This document shows positions 17,271 to 25,640 of a stretch of 64,000 nucleotides of DNA, one piece after another; positions within the stretch are counted from its first letter, which is position 1, and every line of letters starts with the position of its first letter. The notes under the pieces were generated by a model. That model did not search any database, was not told the origin of the DNA, and saw nothing but the letters and a program-made list of their open reading frames with translations. The position numbers and the translations under genes were made by a program. Source of the stretch: CAKSNH01 sp964422725 (GTDB taxonomy: Bacteria; Bacillota; Clostridia; UBA1381); contig CAYRCC010000002.1 of the NCBI GenBank assembly GCA_964422725.1, forward strand, positions 46,714 through 110,713, read 5' to 3'.

Positions 17271-17915
17271 ATGGCATTTTTCTCGATTTTCGCGGTTTTT
17301 GCATTTATTATCATAATGGTTGCGGCGGAAATACTGTCCGCGGCGAGTATGTGTATACTGTTTATTGCAGCCGTCACTGCGGTGGTATATCAACGCTGCA
17401 GTGAGAAAAAATCAGGTATAATTAAAATGTCTGCATATGTAAAGGATAATATTCTGGTAATATGCTTTGTTGCCGCCGCATTTGCAGTGTGGCTGTACAA
17501 CAGAGGTGCGGTGAGAATAGTTTTATGTTTCCCCGCATTCTATCACGCAGCTGTATTTGTTGCCGTCAATTTTATATGTAACAAATACAACTATTCGTGC
17601 TGGGAGGTCAGACGTGAGTCTATGTGGTGCAACATTACATTTCTTCTTGCACACATTCTTTTGGGTGACACTGACAGCGACGGCGGCAGATACGCACTTT
17701 TCAGACTTGTACACAATGACACGGCGGTCAATGTATTCACGCTGTTTGCGTCAGCTATGTTTATAGTCAATATTTTCATTTTGATACTCAGAAATATTAC
17801 GGTATATAAGCAAAAGCGAATTATGAAATTAAGAACAACATACAGTAAATGGTTAGCAGGAAAGGACGATAATATTGATGCAGGACGAGATGATACTTGC
17901 GAAAAAGACACGTGA
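17271..17915 (+). CDS. Unknown polytopic membrane protein overlapping rho
   Basis: A 214-residue protein that I do not recognise. About six hydrophobic segments are visible (residues about 3-25, 27-43, 62-78, 85-107, 124-136 and 155-175), separated by short charged loops. The C-terminal tail of about 35 residues is charged and cytoplasmic-looking. AGGTG lies 6 nt before the ATG at 17271; earlier in-frame starts (17262, 17265) overlap that site. Its last 38 bp overlap the rho start region in another frame, implying coupled expression. Beginning with FSIFAVFAFIIIMVAAEILSA it loosely resembles NfeD/SdpI-like small membrane proteins, but I would not assign a family. Confidence 0.6.
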   Translation: MAFFSIFAVFAFIIIMVAAEILSAASMCILFIAAVTAVVYQRCSEKKSGIIKMSAYVKDNILVICFVAAAFAVWLYNRGAVRIVLCFPAFYHAAVFVAVNFICNKYNYSCWEVRRESMWCNITFLLAHILLGDTDSDGGRYALFRLVHNDTAVNVFTLFASAMFIVNIFILILRNITVYKQKRIMKLRTTYSKWLAGKDDNIDAGRDDTCEKDT

Positions 17916-19293
17916 GGAATTAAAACAGATTGCACACGCGCTGGGTATTAAAAGAATATCCACGCTGAAGAAGGAAGAACTTATAAAAGTAATCAAGGAA
18001 AACCAGCTGTCCTCAAAAGATAGCAATACCGAAATCGGCGAAACCCCGAAAATTACCGTTGAATCGCATAAGCCAAGCACCGAACAAGACTCCGCCGCGG
18101 AAAACGGCAATTGCCACGAACCGAACCGCGCGGTTGTACGCGAAAGACCGGTGCGCGAAAGACCGAGCGACGTTATAGAGGTTTGCGGCGTGCTTGATGT
18201 TATGGCGGACGGATACGGATTTTTGAGATTTGAAAACTATCGTCCGAGTGAACACGACGTATATGTCGCGCCGACACAAATACGCCGTTTTTGGCTTAAA
18301 ACCGGTGATGAAATTATAGGCGATGTGCGCCCGTCAAACGAACCTGATAAGTACTCCTCACTTCTGTTCGTAAAGAAAATAAACGGCGACCCATTGGAAA
18401 AAGCTCTTGCCAGAAAACCATTCGACAAGCTGACACCTATATACCCAATCGAAAAAATGAAACTTGAAACAAAGCCTGAATATTACGCAATGCGCCTTAT
18501 CGACGTTATAGCGCCGCTCGGAAAAGGACAGCGCGGTCTTATAGTAGCACCGCCGAAAGCCGGCAAAACCACGCTCATAAAGCAAATCGCGCAGAGTATC
18601 GAGCATAACCACCCCGACATCAAGCTTATTGTACTTCTTGTAGATGAGCGTCCGGAGGAAGTAACCGATATGAAACGCTCCATAAACGGCGATGTTATAT
18701 ACTCCACATTCGACCAGCCGCCGGAAAATCATATAAAGGTTGCGGAAATGGTTTTGGAACGCGCGCAAAGACTTGTGGAACAACAACAGGACGTAGTAAT
18801 TCTGCTCGACTCAATCACAAGGCTTGCAAGGGCATACAACCTCACCGGCACTCCTACCGGCAGAACTCTTTCCGGCGGTCTTGACCCTGACGCACTGTTC
18901 AAACCGAAAAAATTCTTCGGCGCGGCGCGAAAAATCGAAAACGGCGGCAGTCTTACAATTCTCGCCACAGCCTTGGTGGAAACAGGCAGTCGTATGGACG
19001 ACGTTATTTTCGAGGAGTTTAAGGGTACAGGAAATATGGAACTGCGGCTCGACCGCGCCCTTCAGGAACGCCGCATATTTCCGGCGCTCGATATTCTCAA
19101 ATCCGGTACACGTCACGACGAAAAGCTGCTGTCCTCAAAGGAAATGGAGGTAAACTGGATTGTAAGGCGCGAGGCAGACAAAAAATCCGCAATAAATACG
19201 GTTAATATGCTTCTTAACTATCTCACCCACACACCTAATAATGAGGCTTTTGTGGATATGGTTTTAAGAAATTACGGAAAAAATAAAATTTGA
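17878..19293 (+). CDS. rho: Transcription termination factor Rho
   Basis: A 471-residue hexameric RNA helicase. It has an N-terminal Rho_N/SAP-like helical domain (TREELKQIAHALGIKRI), a Gln/Glu-rich variable insert (about 45-95), a cold-shock-like RNA-binding domain (EVCGVLDVMADGYGFLRFEN, then DVYVAPTQIRRF), and a RecA-like motor with Walker A PPKAGKTT (about 225), LVDERPEEVTDM, ILLDSITRLARAYN and GGSLTILATALVETGSRMDDVIFEEFKGTGNMEL (given here as consecutive motifs). The ATG at 17878 or the ATG at 17890 (AGGA 4 nt upstream) could be used. The start lies inside the upstream membrane-protein gene. Confidence 0.95.
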   Translation: MQDEMILAKKTREELKQIAHALGIKRISTLKKEELIKVIKENQLSSKDSNTEIGETPKITVESHKPSTEQDSAAENGNCHEPNRAVVRERPVRERPSDVIEVCGVLDVMADGYGFLRFENYRPSEHDVYVAPTQIRRFWLKTGDEIIGDVRPSNEPDKYSSLLFVKKINGDPLEKALARKPFDKLTPIYPIEKMKLETKPEYYAMRLIDVIAPLGKGQRGLIVAPPKAGKTTLIKQIAQSIEHNHPDIKLIVLLVDERPEEVTDMKRSINGDVIYSTFDQPPENHIKVAEMVLERAQRLVEQQQDVVILLDSITRLARAYNLTGTPTGRTLSGGLDPDALFKPKKFFGAARKIENGGSLTILATALVETGSRMDDVIFEEFKGTGNMELRLDRALQERRIFPALDILKSGTRHDEKLLSSKEMEVNWIVRREADKKSAINTVNMLLNYLTHTPNNEAFVDMVLRNYGKNKI

Positions 19294-19305
19294 TGCGTTT
19301 TATAC

Positions 19306-19334
19306 TTGACTACAGCGGAAAATGTATGTAAAAT
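19306..19334 (+). promoter_or_regulatory. galT-galK promoter
   Basis: -35 TTGACT (19306-19311), 17 bp, -10 TAAAAT (19329-19334); start expected near 19341, with a leader of about 75 nt carrying two palindromes. Confidence 0.75.
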
Positions 19335-19339
19335 AATAA

Positions 19340-19355
19340 TTAACGAATACGTTAA
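19340..19355. promoter_or_regulatory. Palindrome at the gal transcription start
   Basis: TTAACG (19340-19345), AATA, CGTTAA (19350-19355). It sits at the predicted +1, a classical repressor position. Confidence 0.5.
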
Positions 19356-19364
19356 ATAATTATC

Positions 19365-19396
19365 AATCTAAATGTAAACCAGTTTACATTTAGATT
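19365..19396. promoter_or_regulatory. 15-bp-arm palindrome in the galT leader, GalR/LacI-like core
   Basis: Perfect inverted repeat with arms 19365-19379 and 19382-19396 and a 2-bp centre. The core TGTAAACCAGTTTACA resembles LacI/GalR-family operators. It ends 8 bp before the SD AGGAGG-like site of galT, so it could act as an operator or as an mRNA hairpin close to the ribosome binding site. Confidence 0.6.
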
Positions 19397-19415
19397 AGTT
19401 ACGGAGGAAAAATTT

Positions 19416-20390
19416 ATGGCAGAATTACGTTGGAACCCACTCATCAAGGATTGGGTAATGATTGCATCACATCGACAGAACAGACCGCAGATGCCGAAAG
19501 ACTGGTGTCCTTTCTGTCCGGGTTCGGGCAAAGTTCCCGAACATTTTACGGTACATAAATACGACAACGACTTTCCGGCACTCAGCCAAAACCCGCCTGT
19601 GCCTGATGATGTTGCAACCGATTTGTACAAAACAAAACCGGCTTACGGAAAATGCGAAGTTATTTTGTATTCACCGGAACACACCGTAACCTTGCCTCAG
19701 CTGCCTGAGCCGCATATCAGAGAGCTTGTTGATTTGTGGACAGAGCGCTTTGTCGAAATAAGCAAGGACGAAAACATTAAATATGTATTTATTTTTGAAA
19801 ACAGAGGCGATGTTGTCGGCGTAACAATGCCGCATCCGCACGGTCAGATATACGGCTATTCGGTAGTGCCTAAAAAAATCGAGCTTGAAATGGAATCGTG
19901 CAAGGAGCATTACGAAAGCACAAACCACTGTTTGGTATGTGATATGCTTGACAACGAAAAGAAAGCACAGAGCAGAGTGATTTTTGAAAATGACGACTTT
20001 ATCGTATTTCTGCCGTTTTTCTGTGAATACCCTTACGGTATCTACATTGCGGCAAAGCGTCACGTGCAGAATCTCACTGAGCTTACAGAGGCTGAAAAAG
20101 ACAGCCTTGCAAAAACGTTAAAGCAAGCCGCCGGCACCCTCGACAGCTTGTTTGACTACAACTTCCCATATATGATGTGTATGTACCAAAATCCGGTAAA
20201 CGGCGACGATACTTCGGCGTATTCGCATTTTCATATTGCATTTTATCCGCCTATGCGCTCTGCGGATAAAGTTAAATTCAACGCATCAAGCGAAACGGGA
20301 GCATGGGCGCACTGTAATCCGACAGCACCTGAAGAAAAGGCTCAGGAGCTGCGTGCGGCATACGAAAAGTTTATGAACAAAAACAAATAA
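19416..20390 (+). CDS. galT: Galactose-1-phosphate uridylyltransferase
   Basis: A 324-residue HIT-superfamily enzyme of the Leloir pathway that exchanges UMP between UDP-glucose and galactose-1-phosphate. MPHPHGQIYGY contains the catalytic HPHGQ (140-144, H142 as nucleophile). CPFC (31-34) and CLVCD suggest the structural metal site. LRWNPLIKDWVMIASHR is the N-terminal signature. ACGGAGGAAAAATTT gives a good SD before the ATG. It is followed after 27 bp by galK, and UDP-glucose epimerase (galE) is not in the window. Galactose could come from the arabinogalactan side chains of rhamnogalacturonan I. Confidence 0.95.
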   Translation: MAELRWNPLIKDWVMIASHRQNRPQMPKDWCPFCPGSGKVPEHFTVHKYDNDFPALSQNPPVPDDVATDLYKTKPAYGKCEVILYSPEHTVTLPQLPEPHIRELVDLWTERFVEISKDENIKYVFIFENRGDVVGVTMPHPHGQIYGYSVVPKKIELEMESCKEHYESTNHCLVCDMLDNEKKAQSRVIFENDDFIVFLPFFCEYPYGIYIAAKRHVQNLTELTEAEKDSLAKTLKQAAGTLDSLFDYNFPYMMCMYQNPVNGDDTSAYSHFHIAFYPPMRSADKVKFNASSETGAWAHCNPTAPEEKAQELRAAYEKFMNKNK

Positions 20391-20417
20391 TCCGTTCAAA
20401 TTATAGGAGGTGCGCGA

Positions 20418-21596
20418 ATGAATTTGCAGGAATTGAAAACCGAATTTTTAGAAAGATTTCCGGGCAGTGACGATAACATAAGATTTTTCACTTCTCCGGG
20501 ACGTGTAAATCTTATAGGTGAACACACCGATTATAACGGCGGCTTTGTATTTCCGGCGGCTTTGTCAATGGGAACCGTAATAGTTGCAAGACCCCGAGAG
20601 GACGGAAAATTCCGTATGCAGGCTACCGACCTTGACATAAAAGTCGAAGGCGATATCAAAACCATCGCCGATTACAAAAACCTCGAATGGGGCAACTACC
20701 AATTCGGTATTGCCGACGAGCTTATGAAAGCCGGTTACAATGTTGTCGGCGCGGATATGCTGTTTTACGATACCATTCCTCACGGCGGCGGTTTATCGTC
20801 ATCGGCGGCTATTGAAGTTGCAACTGCGATTGCAATGGCTATGATGGGCGGAAAAAGCGAAGTTGATAATATTGAAATGGCTAAAATCGGTCAGATTGCC
20901 GAGCATAATTATATCGGCGTAAACTGCGGTATTATGGATCAGTTTGCATCGGCTATGGGTAAAAAGAATCACGCAATATTCCTAAACTGCAAAAATCTTG
21001 ATTACAAGCTTGTACCGCTTGCGCTTGACGGTATGAAAATTGTTATTTCAAACACAAACAAAAAGCGTTCACTTGCAACATCTAAATATAACGAGAGAAG
21101 AAGTGAATGTGAAAAAGGGTTTGAGCTTTTGAAAACAGTTCTTCCGAATATCACCTGTCTTGGTGATGTTTCCCTTGCCGAATTTGAGGAAAGCAAGCAC
21201 GTTATCACCGACGAAATTGTCCGCAAAAGAGTGGAACACGTTATTTCCGAGGACGACAGAGTGTTGCAGTCTGTAGAGGCACTCAACAAGGGTGATATGA
21301 TTAAATTCGGTGCTCTTATGACCGCCTCGCACGCTTCACTGCGCGACAATTACGAAGTTACCGGCGACGAGCTTGACACACTCGTTTCAGAGGCACTCAA
21401 AATCGACGGCGTACTCGGTTCGCGTATGACCGGTGCCGGTTTTGGCGGCTGTACCGTAAGCATAGTTAAAGACGAGGCTGTCGACACATTTATCGAGAAA
21501 GTCGGAGCAAATTACACATCGAAAATCGGTTATGCGCCGTCATTCTATATTTCGGAAGTTTCCGACGGCGGAAGAGAAATATTTTTAAACGAATAA
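20418..21596 (+). CDS. galK: Galactokinase
   Basis: A 392-residue GHMP kinase that phosphorylates galactose at C1. The three GHMP motifs are visible: PGRVNLIGEHTDYNGG (27-42), GGGLSSSAAIE (about 121-131) and GSRMTGAGFGGCTVSI near the C-terminus. AGGAGGTGCGCG precedes the ATG. It follows galT by 27 bp and ends at a GC-rich hairpin, so galT-galK form a two-gene operon under the palindrome-flanked promoter. Confidence 0.95.
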   Translation: MNLQELKTEFLERFPGSDDNIRFFTSPGRVNLIGEHTDYNGGFVFPAALSMGTVIVARPREDGKFRMQATDLDIKVEGDIKTIADYKNLEWGNYQFGIADELMKAGYNVVGADMLFYDTIPHGGGLSSSAAIEVATAIAMAMMGGKSEVDNIEMAKIGQIAEHNYIGVNCGIMDQFASAMGKKNHAIFLNCKNLDYKLVPLALDGMKIVISNTNKKRSLATSKYNERRSECEKGFELLKTVLPNITCLGDVSLAEFEESKHVITDEIVRKRVEHVISEDDRVLQSVEALNKGDMIKFGALMTASHASLRDNYEVTGDELDTLVSEALKIDGVLGSRMTGAGFGGCTVSIVKDEAVDTFIEKVGANYTSKIGYAPSFYISEVSDGGREIFLNE

Positions 21597-21606
21597 TTTT
21601 TGCGTA

Positions 21607-21636
21607 AAAGGCTGTCGGCAAACATCGACAGCCTTT
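21607..21636 (+). terminator. Hairpin after galK
   Basis: AAAGGCTGTCG (21607-21617) pairs with CGACAGCCTTT (21626-21636), loop 8 nt, 10 bp after the galK stop. It is similar in sequence to the hairpin after rodA (32531-32561). Confidence 0.7.
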
Positions 21637-21656
21637 ATAATTACGGAGGGACAAAA

Positions 21657-22091
21657 ATGGCTAATTACGAAAAATCGTGCGGCGCGGTTATTTTCAGCAT
21701 AAACGGCGGCAAAACAGAGTATCTGCTGATTTTCAATAAAAAGGGTGATGCCATCGGACATTGGGGCTTTGCCAAGGGACATACTGAAAACGGCGAAACC
21801 GAAAAAGAAACAGCGCTCAGAGAAATCAAAGAAGAAACAGGGCTTGACGTTACTTTAACAGGCACTTTCAAGGCACATTCGAGATATTCGCCTAAGGTCG
21901 GAGTTATCAAAGATGTAATGTACTTTTTGGCAGAATATTCCGAGGGCGATATAACTATACAAGCCTCCGAAGTGGCGGATTATGCGTGGCTTGAATTTTC
22001 CGAGGCATACAACAGAATAACAAAAAATGCCGATAAAAGCATATTGTATAAAGCTAATGAATATATACACAAAGCATTGCAAAAAAATTAA
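21657..22091 (+). CDS. NUDIX hydrolase
   Basis: A 144-residue NUDIX enzyme. The Nudix box is GFAKGHTENGETEKETALREIKEETG read as GHxEx7GE-REIKEETG (about residues 38-62), followed by hydrophobic VTL. The N-terminal YEKSCGAVIFSING and the AWLEFSEA segment resemble bis(5'-nucleosyl)-tetraphosphatases, so Ap4A-like dinucleotides are plausible substrates, but others are possible. ACGGAGG lies 8 nt before the ATG at 21657. It sits between the galK terminator and the next promoter, so its transcription may depend on read-through. Confidence 0.85.
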   Translation: MANYEKSCGAVIFSINGGKTEYLLIFNKKGDAIGHWGFAKGHTENGETEKETALREIKEETGLDVTLTGTFKAHSRYSPKVGVIKDVMYFLAEYSEGDITIQASEVADYAWLEFSEAYNRITKNADKSILYKANEYIHKALQKN

Positions 22092-22140
22092 GCACTTTTT
22101 ACAATAATATTATTTCAGTATTTTTTTTGAGGCAAAATTA

Positions 22141-22169
22141 TTGACAAAATGCAAATGTGGGAATATAAT
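22141..22169 (+). promoter_or_regulatory. Consensus promoter of the riboswitch-controlled surface gene
   Basis: -35 TTGACA (22141-22146), 17 bp, -10 TATAAT (22164-22169). Both hexamers are perfect consensus, so control must act mainly after initiation. Confidence 0.9.
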
Positions 22170-22189
22170 TAATGTGTATTAAATATTAA

Positions 22190-22270
22190 CTTGTAAAAAG
22201 CAAAGCTGTTGTGAAACAGTGACGCAAAACTAAAGGGTCTTAATTTTGTTAAGATAGCCAGTTGCCGTAG
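22190..22270 (+). ncRNA. Cyclic di-GMP-I riboswitch (GEMM-I)
   Basis: The sequence shows the GEMM-I pattern. AAAAAGCAAAGC opens P2; a CTGTT/AACAG stem is capped by a GTGA tetraloop (GNRA type). The highly conserved GACGCAAAAC joins P2 to P3. P3 is formed by GGGTCTTAA and TTAAGATAGCC, followed by AGTTGCCGTAG closing the aptamer. The docked tetraloop/receptor layout and conserved GCAAA elements are those of known clostridial members. The predicted transcription start is about 15 nt upstream. The 3' end overlaps the left arm of an intrinsic terminator. Confidence 0.93.
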
Positions 22271-22293
22271 TTCATTTGGATTACGGCTTTTTT
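22264..22293 (+). terminator. Riboswitch expression-platform terminator
   Basis: GCCGTA (22264-22269) pairs with TACGGC (22282-22287), extended inward by G-U and A-U pairs, then six T (22288-22293). The left arm is part of the aptamer closing region, so ligand binding and terminator formation look mutually exclusive. Confidence 0.85.
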
Positions 22294-22343
22294 GTTACCA
22301 CAATTTGTGTTTAATGTGAAATTTGCAAAGAGAGGGAGATTGA

Positions 22344-24515
22344 ATGAAAAGAAAAATTTCATCGGTTATTGCATTGTGTATTACCGCCGGTATGTTTTCA
22401 AACCTTGCTTTTGCGGCAAACGTAAACATACCTGACGAGCCGGCAGTTATACTGAGCGGTAATATGAAGGCGCACAGTACAGGTTCGGTAATCGGCAGTG
22501 TATATTCGGCTGACGGTAATATTGAGTTCGGCGGCGGAATTAAAATTGTCGACGGTGATTTGGTGTATAACAAAAACAACTCTTTTAACACTGTAAAATG
22601 GGACGAAGGCGAAATTAAAGGCGCAGTAAAAGCTGTTGACGAAACATCTTTTGGGTATAGTGTTTCCGATGCTGATGTTGAAACGGGCAATGCCAGCGTT
22701 TTTGACGGCAGAGATTACGATGTGAAACAATATATGACAGTTGCATCATGGGTAAACGGTGGTTTAACTATAAACAGCGATACATATTTCGAGGGCAGTC
22801 TTACATTGTTTGAACCGCTGACTGTCGATACTTCAAAGGGTGATGTATATGTTAAAATCGACTCGCTGAATATGCAAAACTCAAGCGGCGCACAGAATAA
22901 CGGTATAATTAACGTTGTCGGCGACGGCAAGCTGTATCTTCTGGTTAATTCGGCTTGGGGCGGTGATACGGTAATGTTTGTCAATGCCGGAATTGCTTAT
23001 AACGGTTCTGAAAGAACGGTGACTGCCGGCGACAGCAGTAAAGTCGATTTGTACATAAACGCAAACGGCAAAACAGCCGGTATCGGCTCACAGTCGGTTG
23101 TATGCGCTGACGTATATATGGTGAATGAAAAAGCCGACAGCGAGTGGAGTCCTGTAAGAATACAGGGTGAAATTTACGGTGACGTTTATGTCAGTGCGGA
23201 TTATGTAAGCATTACCGCAGACGGTTCTACATCGGTAAAGGGTGATGTGTATTCCCTGAATACAAAAAAACTCAGCATAAGCAATGATATTACAGGCAAC
23301 GTTGTAACCGATGCCGAAACGGTTGTTATCACCGGCGGTGATGCAAAGGTTTTGGGCGTTGTGTTTGCCCCGGCTTCAGATGTCACTATGACAGCAACAA
23401 GAAATCACAGTGATGACGATGCTGACATTATCGGTCAGCTTGTTGCCGATACTCTCGAAATGACAGGCAGTGCAAAAATAATGTACAACGAAAAGGCTGT
23501 TGAGGATTTCGGAGTTACCTCAGACAATATTGCGAAGCCTACACAAACACCACAGGCAACAGCTGAACCTACAGCTGAGCCTACTCAGACTCCACAGGCA
23601 ACAGCTGAACCTACAGCTGAGCCTACTCAGACTCCGCAGACAACAGCTGAGCCTACTGCCGAGCCTACTCAGACTCCACAGGCAACAGCCGAACCTACAG
23701 CCGAGCCTACCAATGCTCCCGAGAGTGACGGTAAAGACGAAAATAAGAGCTTTGACTTAATACCTGACAACGATATACCGCAAGGTCCGCAGAAAAGACT
23801 TAAATCGGATTCTGCATATCTGTACGGTTACAACGACCAATGGGTGGGTGCGGATATGTCTATAACGCGTGAGGAAGTTTGTGCACTTATAAACAGACTG
23901 TTGGTACAAAACAATGCGCGTGAAGATTTTGAAAAGCCGGACGACCAGTCATTCGCAGATGTTTCCGCTGACCACTGGAGTTATTCGGCACTTGAATATA
24001 TGAGATATATTGAGGTATATAACACAGATGACGGTACGGGCGAGCTTCGCAATATTTCTCCGGATACTCCCGTTACCAGAGGCGAAGTTGCTAAAATCGT
24101 CGCATTTTCACTAAGACTTCCGTATATTGACGGTGACCTTGATTTTGATGACGTATCGAGAGAACACAAATTCTACAAATATATGAAAGCAATGGTCGAT
24201 GCCGGATTATGGCAGGGTGACAACGGTATGCTCAGACCTGACAAGGAAATGACACGTGCCGAATTTGTAACGATGTTTAACAGAATCATCGGAAGAACCG
24301 AAGAAAACGGTTATGTTGTAACGGCAGAGGATTGTCCGTTTATATACAACAAGGATGATGATGATTTGTTCCTGCCGCTCGGTACGGTTGATGAAGACGG
24401 CAACGAAATCGGACACTGGGCATATTATGAAATAACCAGAGCTGCATGTTCGTTTACGAAGAAAAAGGTGGATCCGGACAAAAAGTCCGACAGAGGTTGG
24501 CTTGACCAACAGTAA
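22344..24515 (+). CDS. Secreted S-layer-homology surface protein with Thr/Pro/Glu repeats, under c-di-GMP control
   Basis: A 723-residue exported protein. A signal peptide (1 to about 25, cleavage after LAFA) is followed by a large beta-rich domain (about 30-390) with repeated GDVYV, GDVYS and INVVGDGK-type strands, suggesting a beta-helix or bactofilin-like stack. Four 14-residue PTQTPQATAEPTAE repeats (399-454) form a flexible spacer. Three SLH modules (about 490-723) with SITREEVCALINRLL, TPVTRGEVAKIVAFSLRL and KEMTRAEFVTMFNRI would anchor it to the secondary cell-wall polymer. It starts 51 bp after the riboswitch terminator with AGAGGGAG upstream. The role (adhesin, matrix or S-layer component) is inferred from architecture and c-di-GMP control. 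Confidence 0.85.
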   Translation: MKRKISSVIALCITAGMFSNLAFAANVNIPDEPAVILSGNMKAHSTGSVIGSVYSADGNIEFGGGIKIVDGDLVYNKNNSFNTVKWDEGEIKGAVKAVDETSFGYSVSDADVETGNASVFDGRDYDVKQYMTVASWVNGGLTINSDTYFEGSLTLFEPLTVDTSKGDVYVKIDSLNMQNSSGAQNNGIINVVGDGKLYLLVNSAWGGDTVMFVNAGIAYNGSERTVTAGDSSKVDLYINANGKTAGIGSQSVVCADVYMVNEKADSEWSPVRIQGEIYGDVYVSADYVSITADGSTSVKGDVYSLNTKKLSISNDITGNVVTDAETVVITGGDAKVLGVVFAPASDVTMTATRNHSDDDADIIGQLVADTLEMTGSAKIMYNEKAVEDFGVTSDNIAKPTQTPQATAEPTAEPTQTPQATAEPTAEPTQTPQTTAEPTAEPTQTPQATAEPTAEPTNAPESDGKDENKSFDLIPDNDIPQGPQKRLKSDSAYLYGYNDQWVGADMSITREEVCALINRLLVQNNAREDFEKPDDQSFADVSADHWSYSALEYMRYIEVYNTDDGTGELRNISPDTPVTRGEVAKIVAFSLRLPYIDGDLDFDDVSREHKFYKYMKAMVDAGLWQGDNGMLRPDKEMTRAEFVTMFNRIIGRTEENGYVVTAEDCPFIYNKDDDDLFLPLGTVDEDGNEIGHWAYYEITRAACSFTKKKVDPDKKSDRGWLDQQ
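23538..23705 (+). repeat. Four tandem 42-bp repeats encoding PTQTPQATAEPTAE
   Basis: Four in-frame 42-bp units encode the spacer before the SLH modules. Copies 1-2 and 4 encode QAT where copy 3 encodes QTT; third-position differences separate the copies. Such repeats can change number by slippage or recombination. Confidence 0.9.
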
Positions 24516-24584
24516 AATTGTTATAACGTAATGTTATATATAGTGGTGGGTATATATGCGGTGGCGTATATATGATAGCGATTT

Positions 24585-24611
24585 AATGAGAGGAGTTACT
24601 CCTCTCATTTT
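24585..24611 (+). terminator. Terminator after the SLH surface gene
   Basis: AATGAGAGGAG (24585-24595) pairs with CTCCTCTCATT (24599-24609) around a 3-nt loop, followed by TT and a T-rich stretch. Confidence 0.75.
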
Positions 24612-24645
24612 CATATCTAAAAATAAATTTTTGCGGGGATTTTAA

Positions 24646-25638
24646 ATGAAAGAACTTATAAGTGTCGCTGTACCGATATATAACAGTGTCGGCACGCTCG
24701 AAAGGTGCATTAAAAGTATAGCGGCTCAAAGCTATGACAACATAGAAATAATTCTGATAAACGACGGTTCAACGGACAATATCGAACAAATTATACCAAA
24801 ACTCAAGCACAGATACAGCCGCATAAACTATATATCCCAACGGCACAACGGTGTTTCGTCGGCACGAAACGCCGCAATTTCACACGCAAACGGCAAATAT
24901 ATAGTTTTCACCGACTCCGACGACACTTTAGAACGTGATTTTCTGCAAAAACTGTATATACACGCCTCAAACGGCGTACTTCCGATGTGCGGAATACGGC
25001 GTACAGAGGAAAATAATGCGGTTTCGGAAAGTGTATACACAAAAGATGTCAGTGTGTCCAAGCTACGCAAAAACTCCGTTGTCGGTTTGTATGAAAAAGG
25101 ACTTTTTTCCAGTGCGGCAAATAAGCTGTACAGCTGTGAAATTATTAAAAAGCACGCTGTGTCTTTTCCGACCGACATTTCAAACGGCGAGGATTTGCTG
25201 TTCAATCTGCAATATATAAAGTACATAAGCGGTTTTGCCGCAGTGAACGAGCCGCTTTACAACTACACATTAAATTCAAACGGCACTCTCCATACAATAT
25301 GCGATAAGATTCGTTTTGATTTTATAAATCGTATGTACAATGAATTTAAATCGGCTTTAAACTGCTGCGGCTGTACCGCAAACGACACTTTAACCCTAAA
25401 GCGGCTTATACTTGACGAATTTTTATATGCTATAAGACTTTACTGTATGTACTCCTCCGACAGCTTTAATGTCAAGGTAAGGCAGATAAACCGCGTATTT
25501 GCAAGCCGCGAATACAACGAAGTTAAAGTATGCTTGGCAGAATGTCTTAACGGACGGTTGTACCGCTTGTTTAATACGGAAAATTCGTTGTTTACGGTGA
25601 TTTACTATTATTTACTGAAAATAAGAAACAGAGGATAG
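24646..25638 (+). CDS. Family 2 glycosyltransferase
   Basis: A 330-residue GT-A fold inverting glycosyltransferase. ISVAVPIYNSVGTLERCIKSI at the N-terminus, IILINDGSTDN (about 36-46), GVSSARNAAISHANGKYI and the metal-binding FTDSDD (about 89-94, DxD-type) are classical GT2 motifs. The C-terminal half is helical and rich in aromatic residues, and may contact a lipid carrier or the membrane. No membrane helix is clear. The second glycosyltransferase begins 2 bp after its stop. Sugar donor and acceptor are unknown; surface polysaccharide is likely. Confidence 0.88.
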   Translation: MKELISVAVPIYNSVGTLERCIKSIAAQSYDNIEIILINDGSTDNIEQIIPKLKHRYSRINYISQRHNGVSSARNAAISHANGKYIVFTDSDDTLERDFLQKLYIHASNGVLPMCGIRRTEENNAVSESVYTKDVSVSKLRKNSVVGLYEKGLFSSAANKLYSCEIIKKHAVSFPTDISNGEDLLFNLQYIKYISGFAAVNEPLYNYTLNSNGTLHTICDKIRFDFINRMYNEFKSALNCCGCTANDTLTLKRLILDEFLYAIRLYCMYSSDSFNVKVRQINRVFASREYNEVKVCLAECLNGRLYRLFNTENSLFTVIYYYLLKIRNRG

Positions 25639-25640
25639 TT

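Noticed and set aside
23538..23705. CRISPR array
   Set aside because: The 42-bp units are directly adjacent, in frame, with no spacers, and encode a Thr/Pro/Glu linker.
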